Below are positions 1-7,560 of a stretch of 44,336 nt of DNA, piece by piece. Source of the stretch: Saprospiraceae bacterium (GTDB lineage Bacteria > Bacteroidota > Bacteroidia > Chitinophagales > Saprospiraceae). The first letter of the stretch is position 1. The number at the start of each line of letters is the position of its first letter. The position numbers and the translations under genes are program-made. The notes under the pieces are model-generated. The model was not told where the DNA came from and did not search any database. It saw nothing but the letters and a program-made list of their open reading frames with translations. Location of the stretch: NCBI GenBank assembly GCA_029212405.1, contig JARGNR010000020.1, positions 41,694 to 86,029 on the forward strand, given 5' to 3'.

Positions 1-28
1 TTGGTCAACCAATTATTTGGTCAACCAA
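1..28. promoter_or_regulatory. Tandem GntR-type operators
   Basis: The palindrome TTGGTCAACCAA occurs twice, at 1-12 and 17-28, 16 bases apart. Its arms TTGGT and ACCAA around a two-base centre match the TGGT-N2-ACCA type of operator known for FadR/UxuR-family GntR repressors. The sites sit just ahead of the GntR gene, so autoregulation is the natural reading. The window begins on the first site, so more sites or a divergent gene may lie to the left. I did not find this palindrome elsewhere in the window when reading the promoter regions by eye. Confidence 0.7.
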
Positions 29-45
29 AAACTAACAAACGAACT

Positions 46-741
46 ATGCTAGACAATTTCAGCCAGATAAAAGTAGAGAATCCAAGTGATAAAATTATAC
101 GTCAAATTAGGTCATTGATTACATCTGGTCAGTTGAAATCAGGTGATAAATTACCACCAGAGAGAAAACTTGCTGAAAAATTTGCCGTAGGGAGGTCAGT
201 AGTACGAGATGCAATTAGAAAACTAGAGTTTTATGGCATAGTAAAAACGCAACCTCAATCTGGTACAGTAATAGCTGGAATGGGGATTGTGGCATTAGAG
301 GGCTTAATTACAGATGTTTTGAATATTGAAGAGACAGATTTTAATTCTTTAGTGGAAACACGGGTACTTTTAGAAGTCAATGCGGCAGGAAAGGCAGCCG
401 AAAGAAGAACAGCTGACGATATTATTGTATTAGAGAAAGCCTTAAGTGCCTATGAGGCAAAAGTGGCAGAAGGGTCTTCAGCGGTAGAAGAAGATTTATT
501 GTTTCATATTAAAATAGCTGAGGCTTCAGGAAACAAGGTATTGAAATCATTAATGCTTGTTATCACTCCAGATATTGTAAAAAACTATACTCGACTCAAC
601 GTATGTAAAGATGATAGAATGGATCGTACTATACAAGAGCATAGAAAAATTCTTGAGTACATAATTGATAAGAATAAAACAAAGGCAGAAGAAGCCATGC
701 GATTGCACTTGAAGGATATTTTGGAGTTCAGTCAAAAATAA
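46..741 (+). CDS. GntR-family regulator, FadR/UxuR type
   Basis: Transcriptional repressor likely controlling the alginate locus, probably released by a uronate such as KDG or KDPG (inference). The N-terminal winged helix-turn-helix covers about residues 5-70 and contains KLPPERKLAEKFAVGRSVVR, the typical GntR signature. The rest is an FCD effector domain with conserved histidines in LLFHIKIAEAS, in EHRKIL and near the C-terminus. I chose the ATG at 46, giving 231 aa. The frame stays open to a TTG at position 1, but those extra codons are simply the two operator repeats and precede the normal family start. The gene is 270 bp upstream of susC in the same direction. The family assignment is firm; the ligand is not shown by the sequence. 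Confidence 0.9.
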   Translation: MLDNFSQIKVENPSDKIIRQIRSLITSGQLKSGDKLPPERKLAEKFAVGRSVVRDAIRKLEFYGIVKTQPQSGTVIAGMGIVALEGLITDVLNIEETDFNSLVETRVLLEVNAAGKAAERRTADDIIVLEKALSAYEAKVAEGSSAVEEDLLFHIKIAEASGNKVLKSLMLVITPDIVKNYTRLNVCKDDRMDRTIQEHRKILEYIIDKNKTKAEEAMRLHLKDILEFSQK

Positions 742-1010
742 AATAACTGTTTTTAAATTAACTAACTACTAAACCTAATCTAATGAAAACTTCAGATACT
801 ACATAACAAAAAAAATGGACCAGCATTTCTGCTAATCCATATATTCTAAAAACATAAGTTCAATTTACGTTTGATGTACGGCCATACACAAGCTTTCCCC
901 TATTGATAATTGTATCAGATAAGGCTATTGTCTTTATGCTTTTCAGAAATTAAAACACCTCCTCAAATTTGAGAAGGATGACTTATAACTACTAAATTAA
1001 TCATTTCCTA
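742..1010. promoter_or_regulatory. Leader region of the susC operon
   Basis: AT-rich intergenic region of 269 bases. It contains a hairpin at 815-840 (ATGGA-CC-AGCA / TGCT-AA-TCCAT, preceded by an A-run that would be a U-run on the other strand). It also contains a 20-base imperfect palindrome at 958-977 with the perfect core CTCAAATTTGAG, ending 33 bases before the susC start. I see no convincing -33/-7 pair and no copy of the GntR palindrome. The main promoter of the uptake and lyase genes is probably here, because this is the only sizeable gap before susC. Confidence 0.4.
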
Positions 1011-4000
1011 ATGAAAATTATTTCAATTAATCAAAAAAATCATCTTATGATCGTCCTTGCTATAGCAATGATGTTTCAGATGTCCTTTACTAGTCAAGCT
1101 TTAGCTAGTAATACTCCTCACTTTGAGGATTCTCAAAATATTGTAAAACCGATCACAGGAACTGTCTCTGATGAGAATGGAGAACCTTTAATCGGAGTAA
1201 ACGTACTTATTCAAGGTAGTTCAACAGGGACCATTACGGACATAGATGGAAATTTTTCTATCGAAGCAAATGTTGGTGATATCTTAGTAATAAGCTACAT
1301 AGGATATGAAGATCAACTCGTTACGGTGGGAGAATCTTCAAATTTGAATATTTCTTTAAGTCCGGACGGAAAAATACTCGATGAAATTGTTGTCATTGGA
1401 TATGGTACACAGAAAAAGTCTCATTTAACTGGCTCAATTTCTAGAGTTGGTGCAGAAGATATTGAACAGCTTCCTGTAGCAAGAGTTGATGATGCTCTTG
1501 TAGGTAGAGTTTCGGGTGTAAATATCGCATCAACCGAAGGGGAAGCAGGATCTGCTCCAACAATTAGGATAAGAGGTACGGGGTCAATGGTAGCCAGTTC
1601 TGATCCACTAATTGTTGTTGATGGACTCATTGTTGATAATGATTTTCTTGGATCATTGGATATGAATGATATTGCATCGTTTGAGGTGTTAAAAGATGCA
1701 GCTTCCTCTGCAATATATGGATCGAGAGGAGGAAATGGTGTAATTCTAGTGACTACAAAAGATGGTAGATCTGGAGATACGAAGTTTTCATACAATGGAT
1801 ACTATGGTGTAAAAGAAGCATTTCAAAGTGATGATTATTACTTTAGCATAGCTGAAACAGCTGCTGCAGAAATGGCTGCAAACGGAGAGTTGTCCGATAG
1901 AACAAAATATAAGCAGTTGATCGGTATAGATAGAGATTGGCAAGATGTTATATTCGATGGAGGAAGTATTACTGGGCATTCATTTAGTGCCAGAGGAGGT
2001 AATAAGAAATCAAACTTTAGCGCGACATTTGGATACCTACATGATGAAGGAGTATTGCTTACGGATGATTTTAAAAAGTACAATTTTAATCTAAAGGTTA
2101 GAACAAAGGTCAATGATCGATTGTCATTTGGTGCAAGTTTAGCTCCATCATATACAGATAGAAGAAGATTCGATGGATCTACGCATGATATATTAAGACA
2201 GACTCCATGGTTGCCACTTTACCATGATGAAAATACAATTCAATTTGTGGATAGAAATACGTATCCAGACGTTCAAGTGGGAGATTATGCTAACCAAAGA
2301 CACTTTGATAATTATGATTTAAATGGGGATGGTGGAGAAGTAGACATCAGTAACACATCCAATGTGAATCCGGCAGCAAAAGTAATCGAACGAGATAGAA
2401 ATGATTACAAGTTCAAAATGTTTGCAAGCACATTTTTACAGTACAAAATAGCAGATGGATTGAACTTTAAGACTGTTCTTTCTGGAGATTACCAAGATAC
2501 AAAACAAGATAGATGGCAAGGATTACTTGCCCATAGAAATGGTGCGTCAAATATTCAATTGGATTTGTCTACACTAAAAAGAATCCACTTGGTTAATGAG
2601 AATTATTTCACGTATGACAAAGAATTTGGAAAACATGAGTTAAATTCTGTTTTAGGATTTTCAGCAGAAAAATATGATACTGAAGTGAGCAGTGTAACGG
2701 GTACTGGATATGATTCAGATCTTATTCAAACCATCTCTGCTGCAACAACAATAGCTGGAGCATCTTCAGCAGAATACCAAAGTAGATTCCTTTCAGTTTT
2801 TGGAAGAATGAATTATGCGTATGATTATAAATACTTGGCATCCGTAAGTTTCAGAAGAGATGGAAGCTCAGTATTTGGACCAGATTCAAAATATGGTGTC
2901 TTTCCAGCTGTATCTCTTGGGTGGGTAGCAAGTGAAGAAAGTTTCCTTAAAGAAAGTTCCATTTTTGATTACTTGAAATTTAGAATGAGTTATGGATTTA
3001 CTGGAAATAATAGATTAGATACAGGGGATGATTTAATTGACAATTATCCTTACATAGCATTATTAAATGCGAGTACAGCAGTTGTAGATGGATCTGTTGC
3101 TTCTGGATTTAATGCCTTAAATATTTCAAACCCTGATTTGAAATGGGAAAGATCTAGAGAAATCAATCCAGGAGTAGACTTTGCTTTATTTGACAATTTC
3201 TTGTCTGGATCTCTTGATTATTACAAACGTACAAGTGATCAATTATTGCTTTATAATCCAATTTCTTCAACTACAGGATTTACTCAGGCTTTAATTAATC
3301 TTGGAGAAGTTGAAAATTCAGGAATAGAGCTTGAATTGCGTACATCTAATATTAGAAACGAAGACTTCAGTTGGTCTACAACGTTTATTGCTTCTAAAAA
3401 TGAAAACAACCTTGTTGATTTTGCAGATTCTGATGGACAGATACAAAATGTGGATAGTAAAAGAGCAGCTGAATGGATCAATGCAACAGGAAATCCAATC
3501 TCATCATTTTATGGATGGGTTGTTGACAGAGATATTCCATTAGAATACTTGAAAAATGCTTACCATCCAGTAGGAGGGGAGGCACAAGATGTGTATGTTA
3601 AAGATTTGAATGGTGATGGTATCATTGATGATGATGATAAAACAATCATTGGTAATCCATATCCAGAACTTGTATGGAGTCTTTCAAATGACTTTTCCTT
3701 TAAAGGTTTTGATTTAGGGATCATGTTCCAAGGAAGTCATGGTGCTGAAATTAGAAATATGGGAGATCAGTATTTGTTCAATCATTTCAACAGTGCACAG
3801 GATTTTGATCCTGAGACAACACCTGATCAAGGTTTTATTAAGCAAAAGATATTTACTGACGATATTATTCAGGATGCTTCGTATATCTCTTTAAGAAATG
3901 TAACGCTTGGATATAATTTTGATAAAGGGGTATTTGCAAATACTTTTTCAAGAGCAAGAGTGTATGTAGCTGGTCAAAACTTGATTTACAAAACAGCTGA

Positions 4001-4121
4001 AGGATATACTGGGTTCAATCCAGAATCAATTAATACTACTTCACCTACAACATATGGATATCAGAGAGCTGGTTCACCAATTCAAAGAACCATTTCAGTA
4101 GGGGTAAACCTTGAGTTTTAA
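1011..4121 (+). CDS. SusC-like TonB-dependent receptor, alginate oligosaccharide uptake
   Basis: Outer-membrane beta-barrel that imports alginate oligomers with energy from TonB/ExbBD. The 1036-aa protein starts with a signal peptide (about residues 1-33). A carboxypeptidase-D-like domain follows (ITGTVSDENGEPLIGVNV, about 47-125), then the SusC motif around LDEIVVIGYGTQKKS, a plug domain (about 140-250), and a long barrel ending in aromatic-terminated RTISVGVNLEF. Length and domain order are normal for the SusC/RagA family. SusD follows after 38 bases, so the two form the usual complex. The alginate specificity is inferred from the three downstream alginate lyase genes, not from this protein itself. 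Confidence 0.95.
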   Translation: MKIISINQKNHLMIVLAIAMMFQMSFTSQALASNTPHFEDSQNIVKPITGTVSDENGEPLIGVNVLIQGSSTGTITDIDGNFSIEANVGDILVISYIGYEDQLVTVGESSNLNISLSPDGKILDEIVVIGYGTQKKSHLTGSISRVGAEDIEQLPVARVDDALVGRVSGVNIASTEGEAGSAPTIRIRGTGSMVASSDPLIVVDGLIVDNDFLGSLDMNDIASFEVLKDAASSAIYGSRGGNGVILVTTKDGRSGDTKFSYNGYYGVKEAFQSDDYYFSIAETAAAEMAANGELSDRTKYKQLIGIDRDWQDVIFDGGSITGHSFSARGGNKKSNFSATFGYLHDEGVLLTDDFKKYNFNLKVRTKVNDRLSFGASLAPSYTDRRRFDGSTHDILRQTPWLPLYHDENTIQFVDRNTYPDVQVGDYANQRHFDNYDLNGDGGEVDISNTSNVNPAAKVIERDRNDYKFKMFASTFLQYKIADGLNFKTVLSGDYQDTKQDRWQGLLAHRNGASNIQLDLSTLKRIHLVNENYFTYDKEFGKHELNSVLGFSAEKYDTEVSSVTGTGYDSDLIQTISAATTIAGASSAEYQSRFLSVFGRMNYAYDYKYLASVSFRRDGSSVFGPDSKYGVFPAVSLGWVASEESFLKESSIFDYLKFRMSYGFTGNNRLDTGDDLIDNYPYIALLNASTAVVDGSVASGFNALNISNPDLKWERSREINPGVDFALFDNFLSGSLDYYKRTSDQLLLYNPISSTTGFTQALINLGEVENSGIELELRTSNIRNEDFSWSTTFIASKNENNLVDFADSDGQIQNVDSKRAAEWINATGNPISSFYGWVVDRDIPLEYLKNAYHPVGGEAQDVYVKDLNGDGIIDDDDKTIIGNPYPELVWSLSNDFSFKGFDLGIMFQGSHGAEIRNMGDQYLFNHFNSAQDFDPETTPDQGFIKQKIFTDDIIQDASYISLRNVTLGYNFDKGVFANTFSRARVYVAGQNLIYKTAEGYTGFNPESINTTSPTTYGYQRAGSPIQRTISVGVNLEF

Positions 4122-4159
4122 GAGATCAAGTCATTAAAAATTGACAAAAAATAATAGAA

Positions 4160-5578
4160 ATGAAAAATTTAAATATAATAATATTAATACTAGTACTTTT
4201 TGGTTTTCAATCGTGTTCTGACGATTACTTAAGTCCTAGTCCGACATCTGCTGTAGGTGCTTTAGGGTATTATACGGATGCAGCACAACTGGAAACAGGT
4301 GTGATCAACATGTATGATGGAATTCAAGGAATAAATTCCACAACAACTTCTGATAATCATGCTATTCAAGTAGAGTTTTACCTCACTGAAATGAGAAGTG
4401 ACAATACGAGAACTAAAAACGGTGAAGGTGAACCTGCACAATTTGATAACTTCTCAGTTGAGCCTACAAATGGAATTGTAAATGACTATTATAGAAGTTT
4501 TTACAATGTAATTTATAGAGCGAATACGGTATTAGAAAATTTAGGAGTGGCTTCTGGAGATGTAGCAGCTCAGTTTGAAGGAGAAGCAAAATTTGTAAGA
4601 GCTTATGCTTATTTTAATCTTGTTAGATTGTTTGGAGATGTTCCTTTGGTAAGTACCGTTATTGGGCCAGAAGATACCGATGTTCAATTTACTCGAGTTG
4701 ATAAAAATGAAATTTATAATCTTATTGTTTCTGATTTAGAGACTGCAAGTAGCAATCTAGACGACCGGTACCGAACAAGAGCTTCAAAATCTGCTGCTCA
4801 AGGTCTATTGGCTAAAGTCCATCTTACATTGGGGAATTATGTAGAAGCACAAAGTTTGTGTGAGTCAGTAATGGCTGCAGGTTACCAGCTGGAACCCAAC
4901 TTTAAAGACATATTTTATACAGAAGCCAACAGTGAAGTAATTTTTGCGATTGGATTTATCAACGATGATTCAAAAGACAGTCAAAATTTTTCTGCGGAAT
5001 GGTTGAATGCTGTAGGTAGAACGGCTGGTGTAAATTATGCAACTACTGAAGCAGTAGCAGCACTGGACGCAATGGGTGGAAATCGTACTGCATATTCCTA
5101 CCGAATAGATGCAATTCAAAATGAACAGAATCAAGTAGTGAAATATTTGCCAAACGGAGATGAGTCCTTGGAAATTGAACCTACTTCAAGTGATCCTACG
5201 CTGGCAGGGAATGATTGGATAGTATTGAGATATGCTGACATTTTATTAATGCATGTTGAAGCAATTATTGGAGCATCAGAAAGTACGACAAGTTCTGCAG
5301 CAATAGCTTCATTCCAAGCAATTAGAGATAGAGCAGGTATAGAAGGAGACGTTACAATAATAACAAAAACGGACTTATTGAACGAAAGAAGAGTAGAGCT
5401 GGCTTTTGAAAACCAACGATTATTTGATTTAATCAGATTTGGAGTTGCACAATCCGTATTGTCAGATTTTGCTGCGAACAATGGTTATTCATTTACTGCG
5501 AATGATTTATTGCTTCCTCTTCCAACCCAAGAAATTGGATTGAGTAACGGTGTGTTGACTCAAAATCCTGGGTACTAA
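4160..5578 (+). CDS. SusD-like surface glycan-binding lipoprotein
   Basis: Partner lid of the upstream SusC, capturing alginate oligomers at the cell surface. The signal peptide ends in the lipobox FQSC (Cys19), and the lipidated cysteine is followed by SDDYL, an acidic pattern like the Bacteroidota lipoprotein export signal. Residues about 60-220 carry the TPR-like half of the RagB/SusD fold (EAKFVRAYAYFNLVRLFGDVPLV). The C-terminal half has WIVLRYADILLMHVEA and ERRVELAFENQRLFDLIRFG, the standard SusD signatures. At 472 aa it is at the short end of the family. Its place between susC and a PKD lipoprotein is typical of polysaccharide utilisation loci. Confidence 0.95.
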   Translation: MKNLNIIILILVLFGFQSCSDDYLSPSPTSAVGALGYYTDAAQLETGVINMYDGIQGINSTTTSDNHAIQVEFYLTEMRSDNTRTKNGEGEPAQFDNFSVEPTNGIVNDYYRSFYNVIYRANTVLENLGVASGDVAAQFEGEAKFVRAYAYFNLVRLFGDVPLVSTVIGPEDTDVQFTRVDKNEIYNLIVSDLETASSNLDDRYRTRASKSAAQGLLAKVHLTLGNYVEAQSLCESVMAAGYQLEPNFKDIFYTEANSEVIFAIGFINDDSKDSQNFSAEWLNAVGRTAGVNYATTEAVAALDAMGGNRTAYSYRIDAIQNEQNQVVKYLPNGDESLEIEPTSSDPTLAGNDWIVLRYADILLMHVEAIIGASESTTSSAAIASFQAIRDRAGIEGDVTIITKTDLLNERRVELAFENQRLFDLIRFGVAQSVLSDFAANNGYSFTANDLLLPLPTQEIGLSNGVLTQNPGY

Positions 5579-5609
5579 AATCAATCTAAAATTTAAATAA
5601 AAATATATT

Positions 5610-6527
5610 ATGAAACATAATTTATATAAAAAAGGATGGCATGTAATGTTGCTATTCATATTGGGCCTTTTTATTACTTCCTGTGATTTTGATTTTGAAT
5701 TACCAGAAGCAGGCTCAATTGCAGACGAAACACTTCCTGTTGCAGCGTTCAGTTTCTCTCAAACAGATCCAGAAGACTACAGAGTAGTTTCATTTTCAAA
5801 TGAATCCGTTAGTGCTACAGACTATAGCTGGGATTTTGGGGGAGCATCGACCTCGGACTCAGAGAACCCGTCTTTTACTTATCCAGGAGAAGGGGTATAT
5901 ACCGTTACTCTTATGGTAAGTGATAAGAATGGGATTTCAGATGAAGTGACAAGAGAAATAGAGGTTATCGAACCGGAAGAACCAGACGCGATCGTTCCAG
6001 ATGTGGTTAATGGAGATTTTAGTGAAGGACAAGATGGATGGAAAATTTCAAGTTTTACAGGTGGAACAACAAGTCCATTCAACACCTCAAGTGACGGATC
6101 ATCTAAAGACTATGATGGGAATGATACGGGAGCTAAAACAGCTGGAGCAAAATGGACAATGTCTACATCTGCCGGAGCCTATTTGAGTGATAATACAAGA
6201 TTTGCTTATCAGGCATTTACAGTATCACCTAATACAAAGTATACAGTGGAGTGGGAATATGCCATTAAGAATGATGTTGATGATGCACCTGGAGGGGACA
6301 GACTTGGACTTTCTATCTTAGATGGTCATTTTTCAGATGGAAGTGACGCATTGGAAGCGAATATTATCAACAATACAGAAGGACTTGAAGCTTTAGGTAA
6401 AGGTAATTTTACTGTAGTGAAAACGGAGTTTGAATCAAATGGTTCTGGTGAAATCGCAATCTGGATCTACGGAGTTACCAATGAAGATGCATACGTTGAT
6501 AATGTTAAATTATATCCATCAGAATAA
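5610..6527 (+). CDS. PKD-domain lipoprotein, likely surface glycan-binding protein
   Basis: Lipoprotein of 305 aa in the position usually held by SusE/SusF-type surface glycan-binding proteins. The lipobox is ITSC (Cys25), followed by acidic DFDFE, consistent with surface export. A PKD domain covers about residues 44-120, with the typical YSWDFGG and GVYTVTLMVSD strands. The rest (about 130-303) begins VNGDFSEGQDGWK and ends EDAYVDNVKLYPSE, the pattern of a carbohydrate-binding beta-sandwich of the CBM4/9/22-like superfamily. I see no lyase motifs. Most likely it holds alginate for the PL7 enzyme encoded 17 bases downstream. The binding role is inferred from context and fold pattern. Confidence 0.75.
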   Translation: MKHNLYKKGWHVMLLFILGLFITSCDFDFELPEAGSIADETLPVAAFSFSQTDPEDYRVVSFSNESVSATDYSWDFGGASTSDSENPSFTYPGEGVYTVTLMVSDKNGISDEVTREIEVIEPEEPDAIVPDVVNGDFSEGQDGWKISSFTGGTTSPFNTSSDGSSKDYDGNDTGAKTAGAKWTMSTSAGAYLSDNTRFAYQAFTVSPNTKYTVEWEYAIKNDVDDAPGGDRLGLSILDGHFSDGSDALEANIINNTEGLEALGKGNFTVVKTEFESNGSGEIAIWIYGVTNEDAYVDNVKLYPSE

Positions 6528-6544
6528 TAGTTAAGACTATATAA

Positions 6545-7450
6545 ATGAAAATATCAAGATTGTTTGACAATTGGATTATTGTAGTATGTGTACTTCTTTT
6601 GGTTGGGTGCGATAGTGTTACTGAAACGACCCCACCTTCAGGAAACAATGGTATGGAAGAAGAGGAAGAGATGGAAGTTGAGGGAGTTGACTATTTTCTT
6701 CCGAAAATTGATCTGAATAATTGGAAGGTAACATTGCCAATAGGTAGTCCTACGGAAGTAGAACCTCCTGAAATATTAGATTATGCGAATAATTCAACGT
6801 TGTTGCCATTTATGTATAATGATTCGACTGATGCTTCTTTGGTGTTTTACACATATCCTGGAGCAAGTACTGCAAATTCATCTTATTCTAGGACGGAATT
6901 AAGGGAGCAAATGGACCCTGGTAGTAATAGTACAAATTGGACATTTACTCAAGGAGGTAGAATGAAAGGGACATTGAAAATGGAAGATATTAGCAAAGAG
7001 AGTGATGGAGATTATCATCGCACGATCATAATGCAGATTCATGGACGATTGACGAATGAACAGAGAGATTTGATAGGGGAGGATGATAACAATGCTCCTC
7101 CCGTATTGAAAATTTACTGGAATAAGGGAAAAGTACGAGTCATTAGAAAAGTACTTAAAGATGTGGAAGTCAATGACATTGATATTTTAAAAACAGATGC
7201 TTGGACCGATGAAGCGGGATGGTTGGGAGATAATGTAGATTTTGAAAAGTTTACATTGGAGATTGTAGCATCTGAAGGAAGATTGGAAGTAATACTGAAT
7301 GATGGAGAGGCGAATGTAGTATTTGAAGATATCCATATGCAAAAATGGGGTGTTTTTGAAAACTATTTCAAAGCGGGCAATTATCTGCAAACAGGAGATA
7401 ATGATTCTTACGCCACAGTCAAATACTATGACTTGGAGGTCTCTCATTAG
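6545..7450 (+). CDS. PL7 alginate lyase, lipoprotein
   Basis: Beta-jelly-roll polysaccharide lyase that cuts alginate by beta-elimination. The three family motifs are present: RTELR at residues 116-120, QIH at 164-166 (catalytic His166), and YFKAGNYLQ at 274-282 with the catalytic Tyr. Family studies link the isoleucine in QIH with activity on guluronate-containing chains, so polyG or mixed chains are the likelier substrate. The lipobox is LVGC (Cys22), followed by DS and then an acidic linker rich in glutamate, which suggests surface display. At 301 aa it is a single catalytic domain without an extra binding module. It is probably the enzyme producing oligomers for SusC/SusD. Confidence 0.93.
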   Translation: MKISRLFDNWIIVVCVLLLVGCDSVTETTPPSGNNGMEEEEEMEVEGVDYFLPKIDLNNWKVTLPIGSPTEVEPPEILDYANNSTLLPFMYNDSTDASLVFYTYPGASTANSSYSRTELREQMDPGSNSTNWTFTQGGRMKGTLKMEDISKESDGDYHRTIIMQIHGRLTNEQRDLIGEDDNNAPPVLKIYWNKGKVRVIRKVLKDVEVNDIDILKTDAWTDEAGWLGDNVDFEKFTLEIVASEGRLEVILNDGEANVVFEDIHMQKWGVFENYFKAGNYLQTGDNDSYATVKYYDLEVSH

Positions 7451-7500
7451 ATCGTTCTTTACAAAAATTAATTAAGTAAAGTAGATAGTTTTTTCATGCT

Positions 7501-7536
7501 TATGAGAATCAGAGGCAGAGGTCTCTGGTTTTCATA
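7501..7536 (+). promoter_or_regulatory. Intercistronic 14-bp hairpin between PL7 and PL6
   Basis: TATGAGAATCAGAG (7501-7514) pairs with CTCTGGTTTTCATA (7523-7536) over 14 base pairs, including two G-U pairs, around an 8-base loop. It lies in the only sizeable gap (110 bases) between the lyase genes. A short TTTT follows, too weak for a strong intrinsic terminator. It may be a partial terminator or an RNA-stability element that separates expression of the surface genes from that of PL6 and PL17. Confidence 0.5.
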
Positions 7537-7560
7537 TTTTCAAACTGAAATCGTAACAAA

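Noticed and set aside
1421-1795. 124-aa minus-strand frame within susC
   Set aside because: Antisense to the conserved plug domain; serine/proline-rich composition typical of a mirrored frame.
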